The notes: generated by a model not told the origin, from the sequence alone. A DNA stretch of 35,820 nt from an uncultured Erwinia sp. (GCA_946221915.1 CAMIKG010000049.1:1-35820), one strand, 5' to 3'; counted from the stretch's first letter, positions 22,923 to 31,514 are shown. Program-made: numbers and translations.

Positions 22923-23993
22923 TCAGCCTTTCGGGAAAATCCACAGATCGCTGGCAGGCAGAACTACATGGCAATGTTGTGCATCACGCACCTCTTTGCC
23001 ATAGACGCGAATGGCGAAATCATCGCCCTGCGTGCGGAACAGATACTCCCAGCGATCGCCAAGATACATGCTGGTCAGCAGCGGCAGTTCGATGGAGTTT
23101 TCCGCTGGCGATTCACTTAAATGCAGGCGCTCAACGCGGATCACCGCAGTCCCCTCCTGGCCGACATGAATGCCTTCGCCTGCGCGTCCCCACAGCGCCC
23201 AGTTCGCGCCTTCGATACGCGCCCGGCCATCCGCCACCTCGGTAATCCGGCCATGCAGACGGTTATTGCTGCCCATAAACTCTGCGGCAAACAGCGTTGA
23301 AGGCGTACCATACATCTCCTGTGGCGTGCCCTGCTGCTCGATGACGCCATTATTGAGCAGCAAAATGCGATCCGAGATCGCCATCGCTTCGTTCTGATCG
23401 TGGGTCACCATCAGAGCCGACAATCCGAGATTAATAATCAGCTCACGCAGGAACACGCGGGCTTCTTCACGCAGCTTGGCGTCAAGGTTCGACAGCGGTT
23501 CATCCAGCAGAATCACCGGCGGGTTATAGACCAGCGCGCGGCCAATTGCCACACGCTGCTGTTGTCCGCCAGAAAGCTGATGCGGATGGCGCTTCGCCAG
23601 ATGCCCCAGCCCCAGTTGATCGAGCACCGCCTGCACCCGCTGCGTAATCTCTGACGACGACACTTTGCGCAGTTTGAGCGGATAGGCGACATTTTCAAAC
23701 ACGGTTTTATGCGGCCACAAAGCATAGGACTGAAACACCAGCCCCAGATTGCGCTCCTCCGCCGGGATTTCGCTGCGCGGGCTGCCATCGTAGACAATGT
23801 TTTTGCCGATGGTGATACGGCCCTGGGTCGGTTTTTCCAGCCCGGCCACGGCACGCAGTAACGTGGTTTTGCCACTGCCCGACGGCCCCAGCAGTGAGAC
23901 CACTTCGCCCTTTTTCAGCTGCATCGAAACGCCTTTCAGCACCGGGTTGTCGCCATAGGTCAGATGCAGGTTTTCTACTGTTAATTCAGTCAT
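22923..23993 (-). CDS. ABC importer ATP-binding protein (FbpC/AfuC-like)
   Basis: Cytoplasmic ATPase of 356 aa. Walker A is GPSGSGKTT (about 36-44), the Q-loop VFQSYALWPHKTV, the signature LSGGQQQR, Walker B ILLDEPLSNLD, and the H-loop VTHDQNEAM. The C-terminal extension of about 120 residues (LHGRITEV..., VIRVERLHLSE) is a TOBE-type regulatory domain, as in ferric, polyamine and thiamine importers. The start overlaps the permease stop by 8 bases (ATGACTGA), with GGAG 9 bases upstream. It is the last gene of a binding protein-permease-ATPase operon. The substrate is not decided by the sequence. Confidence 0.88.
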   Translation of the reverse strand: MTELTVENLHLTYGDNPVLKGVSMQLKKGEVVSLLGPSGSGKTTLLRAVAGLEKPTQGRITIGKNIVYDGSPRSEIPAEERNLGLVFQSYALWPHKTVFENVAYPLKLRKVSSSEITQRVQAVLDQLGLGHLAKRHPHQLSGGQQQRVAIGRALVYNPPVILLDEPLSNLDAKLREEARVFLRELIINLGLSALMVTHDQNEAMAISDRILLLNNGVIEQQGTPQEMYGTPSTLFAAEFMGSNNRLHGRITEVADGRARIEGANWALWGRAGEGIHVGQEGTAVIRVERLHLSESPAENSIELPLLTSMYLGDRWEYLFRTQGDDFAIRVYGKEVRDAQHCHVVLPASDLWIFPKG

Positions 23994-25755
23994 GTAATTT
24001 CACTCCAAAGCGCAACGCCACACCGAGGCCAACGACCACCAGAAGGATATTGATAAAGGACATGGCGGCCACGATATCAATGGCGCCCGCCGCCCACAGG
24101 GAAACCAGCATCGAACCGATGGTTTCAGTACCAGGCGAAAGCAGATAAACCCCGGTGGAATATTCACGCTCGAAAATCAGGAACATCAGCAGCCAGGAGC
24201 CGATCAGCCCGTAACGTGACAGCGGTACGGTAACGTGACGAGTCACTTGCCCCGGCGTCGCGCCGGTGCTTCTTGCCGCTTCTTCCAGCTCAGGCCCCAC
24301 CTGCAACAGCGTCGATGAGATCAGGCGCAGACCATAAGCCATCCACACCACGGTGTAAGCCAGCCAGACGCTGAAAATGGTATTGCGCAGCGAACGCAGC
24401 CAGACGATAAAGTTTTCCCGCAGCCATTCCGCCACCGGCAGCGCCGACAGCCAGCCATTTTTCAGCGACTGATCCAGCCACATCGGAATAAACAGGAACA
24501 CCCACAGGAACGCCAGACCGGCCAGCAGGCCGGGCACCGCGCGTGGCACCAGCACGCTGTAATCGAGGAAGCGGGTGGTATTATCCTGCTTACGGTGCAT
24601 CGCGATGCCGACAAACAGATAACAGATAACCGCCACCGCGCCGCCGATCACCCCGATCGCCATGGAGTTAACGATGGCGCGCAGCAGGTTCGGCTGCTGC
24701 CAGATATTGCGGAACGTCTCCAGCGACAGTTCATCCCACAACGGCACACCGACACCCCAGTTGGAAATAAACGCACGCAGCACCACGCCAATCAACGGTA
24801 CGCCAATGGTGACGGTAAGCCAGGCAAACACCACCAGCCCGGCGACCCAGCGCCATTTGCCCAGCGGCAGCGCACGCGCCTGCGAAGCTTTACCTTTCAT
24901 GGTGACAAAGCGGTTTGCCGTTTTCATCAGCTGACGCTGCAACATCACCAGCGGGATGGTGATACAAATCAGCACTACCGCCACCGCCGCCATCAGGTGA
25001 TAGGAAGGAATACCCAGTTTGTTGGTCAGCTTGTACAGGTAAGTCGCCAGCACCATATTGCCTTCCGGGTCACCCAGCACCAGCATCAGGCCGAACACTT
25101 CCAGGCCAAGGAAAAACAGCAGCACGCAGGCATAGAGAATGGAAGGACGCACCATCGGCAGGCTGACCGCCGTCATCACCTGCAGGGGTGATGCCCCCAC
25201 CGTGCGCGCCGCCTCTTCCACATCACTACTCACGCTGCGCAGCGCGGAAGAGATATACAGATAGGCGTGGGGCACGTGTGTCAGACCAGCAATCACCACG
25301 ATGCTGGACATGGCATAGATATTCCACGGCACAAAGCCCAGCAGCTGCTGCGCCCACTGTGAGAAAAAGCCAACCGGCCCGACGGCCACCACATAGCCAA
25401 AACCCAGTACCATCGGCGAAACAAAGATCGGCACCAGAATCAGCGGTTCAATAAAGCGGCGGCCGGGTAAATCGGTGCGCACCATCAAAAAGGCGAGAAT
25501 GCCGCCCAGCGGTATGGCAATCACGATTAGCCCAAACGCGAGAATAAAACCGGATTGCAGGGCATGGTAGAAATCAGGATCGGTAAAAATAAATTCAAAC
25601 GCTTCGATGCTGAATTCTTTACTGCGGGAAAAAAAGGGAGCAGAGAGAAAACTCTGGATAATGATAAATAACAGCGGGATATAGATCACCAGCGCCGTTA
25701 TCAGCACGACAATGCCACGCGGCAAACCCTGCCACTTTCTGCGCAAACTATTCAT
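23986..25755 (-). CDS. ABC importer permease, fused double domain (FbpB/AfuB-like)
   Basis: Inner-membrane permease of 589 aa containing two tandem transport domains of six helices each, as in ferric-iron and thiamine importers. The two EAA-type loops are VEEAARTVGASPLQVMTAVSL (first half) and LEEAARSTGATPGQVTRHVTV (second half), so one chain forms the whole pore. AGGGATGAG precedes the ATG. Its 3' end overlaps the ATPase gene. The binding-protein gene lies 89 bases upstream, with a hairpin in that gap. Confidence 0.88.
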   Translation of the reverse strand: MNSLRRKWQGLPRGIVVLITALVIYIPLLFIIIQSFLSAPFFSRSKEFSIEAFEFIFTDPDFYHALQSGFILAFGLIVIAIPLGGILAFLMVRTDLPGRRFIEPLILVPIFVSPMVLGFGYVVAVGPVGFFSQWAQQLLGFVPWNIYAMSSIVVIAGLTHVPHAYLYISSALRSVSSDVEEAARTVGASPLQVMTAVSLPMVRPSILYACVLLFFLGLEVFGLMLVLGDPEGNMVLATYLYKLTNKLGIPSYHLMAAVAVVLICITIPLVMLQRQLMKTANRFVTMKGKASQARALPLGKWRWVAGLVVFAWLTVTIGVPLIGVVLRAFISNWGVGVPLWDELSLETFRNIWQQPNLLRAIVNSMAIGVIGGAVAVICYLFVGIAMHRKQDNTTRFLDYSVLVPRAVPGLLAGLAFLWVFLFIPMWLDQSLKNGWLSALPVAEWLRENFIVWLRSLRNTIFSVWLAYTVVWMAYGLRLISSTLLQVGPELEEAARSTGATPGQVTRHVTVPLSRYGLIGSWLLMFLIFEREYSTGVYLLSPGTETIGSMLVSLWAAGAIDIVAAMSFINILLVVVGLGVALRFGVKLHD

Positions 25756-25809
25756 AATCTCATCCCTTTGGTTAGTTGCTCAATGCAAACCAGTTGGGTG
25801 ATAAAAGAC

Positions 25810-25833
25810 GTTGTGCGCCAGCTGACGCACAAC
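25810..25833 (-). terminator. Intercistronic hairpin of the ABC operon
   Basis: GTTGTGCG and CGCACAAC form a perfect 8-bp stem with an 8-base loop, 12 bases past the binding-protein stop. On the minus strand GTCTTTTATC follows, a short U-rich run. Such hairpins often lower expression of the downstream permease relative to the abundant binding protein. Confidence 0.5.
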
Positions 25834-25844
25834 CGGGACTGACG

Positions 25845-26933
25845 TTATTTGCCTGCAGCCTCACGCCACTGTTTAATGAATTCCAGGCGTTTCTTCGGCT
25901 CCAGATATTCCAGCAGCGACTCATCCACCGGAATTGGTTTCAGCGCATCACCGAGTAATTTGGTCATGCCATCGATGTCGTTTTTACCTTCAATATCATT
26001 TCGCAGGGAAGGAATATCGGACTGATTAGCTAAAATGGTCTGCCCTTTTTCTGACAGCACATAGTCGAACCATAATCTCGCGGCATTTTCATGCTGCGCC
26101 TGATCGCTGATAAACGACACGCGTGACAGCACCAGCACATAATCTTTCGGGTAAGAGATGCCCAGCGATGGGTCACCTTTGGCACGCGCTTCAGCGTAAG
26201 AACCGAGGATGTTAAAACCAATCAGGTTTTCCCCGGAAGAGACGCGCTCCATCATCGTACCGGTCGATGACTGCACGGTCAGTCCGCCTTTCGCCACATC
26301 GCCCAGGGTTTTAAAATAGTCTTTATCGGCTTTACGATCCTGCACCGCCAGCATAAAACCGAGGCCAGACTTTTCAATATCGTAAGTGGTAACTTTGCCT
26401 TTAAATTTATCCGCCTGGCCGGCGATTAATTTTGCCAGTGCGCTGTGCGAATCCGGCACATCACCTTCCGGAATCAGACGCTTATTGTAAATAAACACCA
26501 CCGGCTCATACGTCGTGCCATAGGCTTTTTGCTGCCAGACGGCCCACTTAGGCAGTTTATCAAGTTCCGGTGAGGCGTACTCTGCGGCGTAGTCGGTAGC
26601 CAGTTTCAGCCCGGTATCCATTGATGAGCTCCAGACCACATCACCGCTGCCGCTACCGGATGCCTGTTCACTGATATAACGGTTATACAGTTCGGTACTG
26701 TTCATGTCGTTATATTCAACTTTAATACCTGGATACAATGCCTCAAACCCTTTAATTAACGGGCCTGCAGCTTTGATATCGGTGGTGGAGTACACCACCA
26801 CTTTGCCTTCCTTGACACCCGCATCAATCACTTTTTGATAATCTGCAGGATATCCCTGTGGTGGCGCTGCCAGCACGGATGTGGAAAAGATGGTCGCCAG
26901 TGAAACCGTTAGCGCACTTATTTTTCTTAACAT
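25845..26933 (-). CDS. Periplasmic substrate-binding protein of ABC importer
   Basis: Exported binding protein of 362 aa. The signal peptide MLRKISALTVSLATIFSTSVLA is probably cut after residue 22. The mature part begins with the segment KEGKVVVYSTTDIKAAGPLI typical of the ferric/AfuA-type family, and continues with DVVWSSSMDTGLKLA, TYEPVVFIYNK and GENLIGFNILGSYA. The family takes up Fe3+, sugar phosphates, phosphonates or similar anions; I do not see a clear Fe-binding Tyr-Tyr pair. It is the first gene of the operon and its product is probably the most abundant. GGGGTTGGGG precedes the ATG. Confidence 0.85.
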   Translation of the reverse strand: MLRKISALTVSLATIFSTSVLAAPPQGYPADYQKVIDAGVKEGKVVVYSTTDIKAAGPLIKGFEALYPGIKVEYNDMNSTELYNRYISEQASGSGSGDVVWSSSMDTGLKLATDYAAEYASPELDKLPKWAVWQQKAYGTTYEPVVFIYNKRLIPEGDVPDSHSALAKLIAGQADKFKGKVTTYDIEKSGLGFMLAVQDRKADKDYFKTLGDVAKGGLTVQSSTGTMMERVSSGENLIGFNILGSYAEARAKGDPSLGISYPKDYVLVLSRVSFISDQAQHENAARLWFDYVLSEKGQTILANQSDIPSLRNDIEGKNDIDGMTKLLGDALKPIPVDESLLEYLEPKKRLEFIKQWREAAGK

Positions 26934-27393
26934 ATCCCCAACCCCTTGCCATGATTTTTAAACACAAAATTAACATATAGCGCGTCACTCACCTGATGCA
27001 ACGGAGCTGATTGTTTTTTTCGACTTTTGTGACGCTTATAGAATTAAGTTAATACGGACAGGGATGGAAATAATTTACGCCAGGTTATGGCTGGCGCCGC
27101 CAAATGTCTTCGCTGGTTAATATTTTCATGATGAAATTACCGCCATGTTTATCACACCTGCGGGATAAAACAGAAAAAAGGAAAAGTTCTGGAAAATAAA
27201 AATTTGGCGATTTTCTCTTTTACGGAAGAATTGCGTATCCCCTGACAGAGAATATTTGGCGTATAACGCCGCTGCGGCGAAAAAATAATTACATTTGTAA
27301 TGACTGACGGCAAGCTAAAGCAGAGGTGCAGTATAAGACGCGCAACATTGTTCAGTTATTGCCTCCTGCCAGCGGGAGGCATAAAGCAAGCGA
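26934..27393. other. 460-bp AT-rich gap
   Basis: No credible gene is seen on either strand. The part next to the binding-protein gene must hold its promoter; TTGCAT and TATATG at 16-base spacing on the minus strand are a weak candidate near 26975-27002. I see no Fur box or other known operator. A 5-bp hairpin followed by a run of A (27267-27279) and a stem at 27361-27380 are the only structures. Confidence 0.5.
27361..27380 (-). terminator. Hairpin after the Gate-domain gene
   Basis: GCCTCC and GGAGGC form a 6-bp stem 14 bases past the stop of the minus-strand Gate-domain gene. No T-tract follows. Weak terminator candidate. Confidence 0.35.
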
Positions 27394-28326
27394 TCAATAC
27401 ATCACGGCATGAATTACCGTGCGCAGCAAAATACCGATAATCGCCCCAGGCAAAGCATAACGAAACAGCCTGACAAAGCGACTGGCAATGCCGAGAAAAA
27501 TGCCGATACCTGGCAGATCCAGCGTCTGGATCAGGAAACCTGCGGAAGCGTTGAGTTGCTGGGGGGTGAGAAGCCCTTTTTGCAGCAGATCAGATGCCAC
27601 GCCAAAGTAGGCAGTACCACCAGCAAGAAATTTTGTCAGTGCTGGCAGAACATACATCTCGGAAAGACTAAAGTATGCCAGCAGCGGCGCAAGCAGCGAG
27701 GTCAGCCCTTCTATCGCCCCGGCGGCCTTCAGGATACCCACTACCGTCAGCGAGAGCAGCAGCATCGGCACGGCTCCCAGTGACAGCCTTATCGCATCAG
27801 CACCCGCGCCGTTAATGATGGCGATTAAGCCGCTGGAAGACTTGTTTTCCGGCATCTGCTCATCATCGCGGTTAAGACTTGCAGCAGAGAGCTTGCGTCC
27901 AGCAAGATGATAGGTAAATGCCGCTGCGGCGAGGCCACCGATAATCGAAATGACAATCGCTTGTCCCCAGTGCAGGCCAAAGGGAATTAACGGATAAAAC
28001 ACATTCCCCTGCCCCATCGCGAACACCATCGCCATCGTGGCGGCCAGGTGACGATCGGAGGTACCACGTTTTTCCATAATTGCCAGCGCCGCCAGCGGCG
28101 CGGCAAAACTGACAAAATTGAGCTGAATAAGCGCGAAAATCGCCAGACCGGTAATACCAAACGGTTTGAGCACTGGGGTGGTCAGACGCACAATAATATC
28201 CAGTACGCCTTTCTGCTCCAGATACTTCATGATGACCAGCATCACCACCATCACAGGGATCAGCGTATACAGTGCGACGTCAACGGAGGCTCTCCCCGCC
28301 GACATAATAATGCCAACAATGTCCAT
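27394..28326 (-). CDS. Nucleoside-recognition (Gate) domain membrane protein
   Basis: Very hydrophobic protein of 310 aa with about eight membrane helices. The two halves each carry a Gate-like block (IPVMVVMLVIMKYLEQKGVLD and LGAVPMLLLSLTVVGILKAAG), with conserved polar loops MGQGNVFYPLIPFG and TKFLAGGTAYFGVASD. It belongs to the nucleoside-recognition/spore-maturation-like family, whose members are thought to be transporters; no substrate is established for this branch to my knowledge. GGAG lies 9 bases before the ATG. It is divergent from the SDR gene. Confidence 0.75.
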   Translation of the reverse strand: MDIVGIIMSAGRASVDVALYTLIPVMVVMLVIMKYLEQKGVLDIIVRLTTPVLKPFGITGLAIFALIQLNFVSFAAPLAALAIMEKRGTSDRHLAATMAMVFAMGQGNVFYPLIPFGLHWGQAIVISIIGGLAAAAFTYHLAGRKLSAASLNRDDEQMPENKSSSGLIAIINGAGADAIRLSLGAVPMLLLSLTVVGILKAAGAIEGLTSLLAPLLAYFSLSEMYVLPALTKFLAGGTAYFGVASDLLQKGLLTPQQLNASAGFLIQTLDLPGIGIFLGIASRFVRLFRYALPGAIIGILLRTVIHAVMY

Positions 28327-28607
28327 TCAATGCTCCGCTCCAGGACGAACAATCGCACACTACAGTAGTGAGTCGATTACGATACTCCCTTCCGTGCTAT
28401 GTTTGCTATCTATGCTGTTGTTATTATTGTTCATTCATATTTCTGTCCCACTTTCGGCTCTTTCAGCAAAACAAAACCGGTGGAGCATAAAGCAACCCGA
28501 AAAATCAGCCAGCTTTTATGCTGCTGAAAATGGTACGTTTAACCCTTATCGCTGACCTGATCGTTACCGTCAGCTCAGCAGTATCAGTTCAGACAGGATG
28601 CGTAAAG
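28327..28607. promoter_or_regulatory. Divergent Gate-protein / SDR promoter region
   Basis: The 281 bp between the two divergent starts contain an 8-bp inverted repeat AGCATAAA / TTTATGCT (28484-28491 and 28515-28522) and an AT-rich stretch around 28420-28450. I cannot pick out a clear promoter or known operator. An in-frame extension of the SDR gene to 28518 has no ribosome-binding site. Confidence 0.35.
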
Positions 28608-29357
28608 ATGAAGAACTACGTTACGTTAATCACGGGCGGTTCGCGCGGAATCGGCAGAGCCACAGCATTATATCTGGCGAATAAAGGGCATAAGGTTTGT
28701 GTCACGTATCATACGCGTCAGGATTGCGCACGCGATGTGGTCGATATGATCCGTCACGCGGGCGGCACAGCAATTGCGATCCAGGCCGATATCGCTCAGG
28801 AAGAGCAGGTGGTGGAATTATTCAGCGCCGTGGACAGAGATCTGGGATGCATTTCCGGCTTAGTCAATAATGCAGGCATGCTGCTACCGCAGGCCTCTAT
28901 CGAACAAACTGACACTCAGCGCCTGAATACCCTTTTTGCCACCAATGTGAATGGCAGCTTTATTTGTGCGCGTGAAGCAGTAAAACGCATGGCTTTCCGC
29001 CATGGTGGTACGGGCGGCGCGATCGTGAATGTCTCTTCGGCCGCGTCACGCCTCGGATCGCCGCATGAATATGTTGATTATGCCGCGTCCAAAGGCGCAG
29101 TTGATACGCTGACGATTGGCCTTGCTGTTGAAGTTGCTGCCCAGGGAATTCGTGTCAACGCCGTGCGTCCCGGATTTATTTACACCGAAATGCATGCCGA
29201 TGGCGGTGAACCCGCACGCGTGGATCGGGTAAAAGAGAGCTTACCGATGAAGCGTGGCGGCCAGCCAGAGGAAGTCGCGCAGGCCATCGCCTGGCTGTTA
29301 TCAGAAGAAGCGTCGTATGTTACCGGCAGTTTTCTTGATTTGGCGGGCGGTAAATAA
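28608..29357 (+). CDS. SDR family oxidoreductase
   Basis: Classical short-chain dehydrogenase/reductase, 249 aa. The cofactor loop TGGSRGIG is at 9-16, NNAG at 87-90, the catalytic serine in NVSSAAS (about 143-144), and Tyr158/Lys162 in YAASK. PGFIYTEM near 189-195 and the C-terminal ASYVTGSFLDLAGG are typical of the FabG-like group. HTRQ after the second strand suggests NADP(H). AGGA lies 9 bases before the ATG at 28608. It stands alone, divergent from the Gate protein and convergent with the TetR gene. The substrate is unknown. Confidence 0.88.
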   Translation: MKNYVTLITGGSRGIGRATALYLANKGHKVCVTYHTRQDCARDVVDMIRHAGGTAIAIQADIAQEEQVVELFSAVDRDLGCISGLVNNAGMLLPQASIEQTDTQRLNTLFATNVNGSFICAREAVKRMAFRHGGTGGAIVNVSSAASRLGSPHEYVDYAASKGAVDTLTIGLAVEVAAQGIRVNAVRPGFIYTEMHADGGEPARVDRVKESLPMKRGGQPEEVAQAIAWLLSEEASYVTGSFLDLAGGK

Positions 29358-29375
29358 TGGTGAATGCCAGACTGT

Positions 29376-29399
29376 CGGGCTGGTGTTCACGCTAGCCCG
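29376..29399. terminator. Hairpin between SDR and TetR genes
   Basis: CGGGCT / AGCCCG form a 6-bp stem, extendable by wobble pairs, 18 bases past the SDR stop and between convergent genes. No T-tract is present. Confidence 0.35.
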
Positions 29400-29436
29400 C
29401 TGCTGCCACAGGTAACACCGCCGGGACGGCTTGTGA

Positions 29437-30021
29437 TTAATGCGCCGCCAGAGCGTCGCAAAACAGTCTGGCGCAGATTTTCGCCAGCTGATCAACATCC
29501 TGCCCGCCGTCGGCTACGCGGGCCATCTGGTCCAGCATGCCAATCACCAGTCTTGCCTGATAGATGACCGCAATATCTGCACGCAGGATACCGGCCTGCT
29601 GCTCACGCGCCATATTTGCCGTTATCCATTCAATCATCTGCGATTTGGTAATATCGCCGCTTTGTGGCTGAAAAAAGCCAATTTCTGTTAATGCCCGATC
29701 CGCAGTCAGCACCGTCAGGAAGCGGGTAAAACTCAGGCAGAGATCTTCATACAGTGCTTCCGGGGTCAGTCCGGGAGAGATCAGACAAAGGCGCGTGGCC
29801 TCATGCAGCGCATCACGAAACTCGCCAACCAGAGCTTCAAACGCAACTTCTTTACTCGCGTAGTAAAGGTAAAACGCCGGCTGACTGACCTTTGCTTCAG
29901 CCACAATGTCACTGATTTTTGTTTCATGAAAGCCTTTGCTGGCAAATACCGTAATTGCCGCCTTTCGCAATTTATCCTGAGTATTGGCGGCGCGTGCAGC
30001 CCTTTTTGACATGTTATTCAT
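29437..30021 (-). CDS. TetR family transcriptional regulator
   Basis: Protein of 194 aa. The N-terminal helix-turn-helix reads KLRKAAITVFASKGFHETKI followed by SDIVAEAKVSQPAFYLYYAS, a textbook TetR domain. The C-terminal ligand domain is all helical (ALTEIGFFQPQSGD, ARLVIGMLDQMARVADG). The start at 30021 is chosen because AAGGAGAG lies 6 bases upstream; a frame open to 30159 would overlap the operator and the divergent gene. It is divergent from the ABM-grxB-cupin operon with 102 bp between starts, and a palindromic site lies there. Repression of that operon and of itself is the natural reading. Confidence 0.88.
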   Translation of the reverse strand: MNNMSKRAARAANTQDKLRKAAITVFASKGFHETKISDIVAEAKVSQPAFYLYYASKEVAFEALVGEFRDALHEATRLCLISPGLTPEALYEDLCLSFTRFLTVLTADRALTEIGFFQPQSGDITKSQMIEWITANMAREQQAGILRADIAVIYQARLVIGMLDQMARVADGGQDVDQLAKICARLFCDALAAH

Positions 30022-30079
30022 GGTGCTCTCCTTTGGCAGAAGAAGATAACAAAGTTGTTGCGTCCTGTCAGCTGATTGG

Positions 30080-30093
30080 TTACTTTCAAGTAA
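30080..30093. promoter_or_regulatory. Putative TetR-type operator
   Basis: TTACTT-TC-AAGTAA is a perfect 6-2-6 palindrome in the TetR/ABM divergent region. A wider 7-bp inverted repeat GGTTACT (30078-30084) / AGTAACC (30104-30110) overlaps it. The site lies 31 bases before the monooxygenase ATG, where bound repressor would block the promoter. Confidence 0.65.
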
Positions 30094-30123
30094 GTTATTC
30101 ACCAGTAACCTAAGAGGTTTGTT

Positions 30124-30423
30124 ATGACTATTCCCGTTGTTGCTATTTTTCGTGCTCATTCCGGCGCAGAAGAAATCGTTGAGAAGCTCTTCCGTTCAGT
30201 TATCAAAACCACCCTCGCCGAGGAAGGCTGTATCAGTTATCAGCTCAATCGTGACGCGGAAGATGCACGCCGTTTCATCTGGACAGAAGAGTGGCAAGAT
30301 CGCGCCCTACTTGAACGTCACCTAAACGCTCCCCATATCAAAAAGCTGTTTGCTGAGCTGCCGCAATATATTGAATCCTCAGAAATTATTGCCCTCAATC
30401 CGCTGGCGGGAGGCGCGGCGTGA
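30124..30423 (+). CDS. Antibiotic biosynthesis monooxygenase (YgiN-like) family protein
   Basis: Small protein of 99 aa with the ABM dimeric ferredoxin-like fold: IPVVAIFRAHSGAEEIVEKL, EEGCISYQLNRDAEDARRFIW, EEWQDRALLERHLNAPHIK and LPQYIESSEII. Relatives such as YgiN are quinol monooxygenases that act without cofactor; that activity is possible here but not shown. Its stop overlaps the GTG start of grxB (GTGA), so the two are translationally coupled. It is the first gene of a three-gene operon opposite the TetR gene. Confidence 0.85.
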   Translation: MTIPVVAIFRAHSGAEEIVEKLFRSVIKTTLAEEGCISYQLNRDAEDARRFIWTEEWQDRALLERHLNAPHIKKLFAELPQYIESSEIIALNPLAGGAA

Positions 30424-31052
30424 AACTCTATATTTATGATCACTGCCCATTCTGCACGCGGGCGCGCATGGCTTTCGCGCTAAGAGAACTTCCGGTTGAG
30501 CTTACAATCCTCATGGAAGGAGATAGTGATACTCCGACCCGTATGGTGGGTAAAAAAGTCGTGCCGATCCTCGGGAAAGAGGATGGCTCATATATGAAAG
30601 AGAGTCTGGATATTGTTCATTATGTGGATCGTACAGGCACGCCGATGTTTGCTGACCCGGTGGTGACGGAAATTGACACCTGGATAAAAGAGGTATGGCC
30701 GGTTGCTGCGAAACTCTTTATTCCGCGCTTCACTCAGGCCGATTTCGCAGAACTGTCAACGCCGCAAGCACGCGCAGCGTATCGTCAGCGCGAGGAAGAA
30801 GCGTTTGGTGACCTGGATGAACTGATGGCTCGCACGCCCGATATGCTGAGCGAAATCTCGCCGAAAATGAGCGAGCTGGCGCAGCTGTTAGCGCAACATC
30901 AGCCAACAGGTATCACCGACATCCTCCTGTGGCCAGTGCTGCGTTGTTTATCCATTGTGAAAGCGCTGCCCTTCCCGTCTGCGGTACGGGAATATGCAGA
31001 GCGGCTGGAAGCCAGAACGGGCATTCCACTGCTATTTAACCAGGCCATATAA
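30420..31052 (+). CDS. grxB: Glutaredoxin 2
   Basis: GST-like glutaredoxin of 210 aa (E. coli GrxB 215). The N-terminal thioredoxin-fold domain has the active site CPFC (Cys9, Cys12; CPYC in E. coli) in KLYIYDHCPFCTRARM. TPTRMVGKKVVPIL supplies the cis-proline, and MKESLDIVHYVD ends the domain. The C-terminal helical domain follows. It reduces protein disulfides and mixed disulfides with glutathione. The start is GTG at 30420, overlapping the ABM stop by 4 bases. Its operon with an ABM monooxygenase and a cupin under a TetR regulator is unusual; in E. coli grxB is found elsewhere, so this may be a second copy. Confidence 0.9.
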   Translation: MKLYIYDHCPFCTRARMAFALRELPVELTILMEGDSDTPTRMVGKKVVPILGKEDGSYMKESLDIVHYVDRTGTPMFADPVVTEIDTWIKEVWPVAAKLFIPRFTQADFAELSTPQARAAYRQREEEAFGDLDELMARTPDMLSEISPKMSELAQLLAQHQPTGITDILLWPVLRCLSIVKALPFPSAVREYAERLEARTGIPLLFNQAI

Positions 31053-31062
31053 CGGAGGGAAG

Positions 31063-31491
31063 ATGTCACAGCAGAAGCGTTCCGCACGATTTATCCCGGC
31101 TGAAATTGCGAAGTTATTGCCGGAAAGTTCAGACACGATGCTGGCCGATGAATACCTGACCGATCGACCGGAAGCGAGCTGTCGCGTATTTCGGGCATAT
31201 CGCGGTGTGAAACCTCATTTCCATCGCCAGTGTGATGAATATCTGTATGTGTTATCAGGACGCGGCACATTCTGGATGGAAGATCCGCAAAATGAAGAGG
31301 AATTTGCCCCGGGTCATCTGCTTTTCTTTGAGCGTAATGTTGTCCATGCATTACCGACGCTGCTTGAAGAGCCGGTAGTATTTCTCTCGCTGGACAGCCC
31401 ACGCCGCAGCCCGGACGATATTACATTTATTGATCCAGAGGATGGTAGCGCCGAAGACTTTATGGCAAGGAACAGAAATACGCCGCAATAA
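31063..31491 (+). CDS. Cupin domain protein
   Basis: Single-domain cupin of 142 aa. The metal set is His52 and His54 (KPHFHRQ), Glu59 (CDEYLYVLSGRGTFWME) and His95 (NVVHALPTL), so a metal centre is likely. Such proteins range from dioxygenases to isomerases or binding proteins; no reaction can be assigned. The start at 31063 has GGAGGG 4 bases upstream, 10 bases after the grxB stop; an in-frame frame back to 30994 lies inside grxB. It is the last gene of the TetR-controlled operon. Confidence 0.82.
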   Translation: MSQQKRSARFIPAEIAKLLPESSDTMLADEYLTDRPEASCRVFRAYRGVKPHFHRQCDEYLYVLSGRGTFWMEDPQNEEEFAPGHLLFFERNVVHALPTLLEEPVVFLSLDSPRRSPDDITFIDPEDGSAEDFMARNRNTPQ

Positions 31492-31514
31492 CATCCGGCT
31501 CTGGTAATGAAGCC

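Noticed and set aside
26934..27060. Fur box upstream of the ABC binding-protein gene.
   Set aside because: No GATAATGAT-type repeat is found on either strand.
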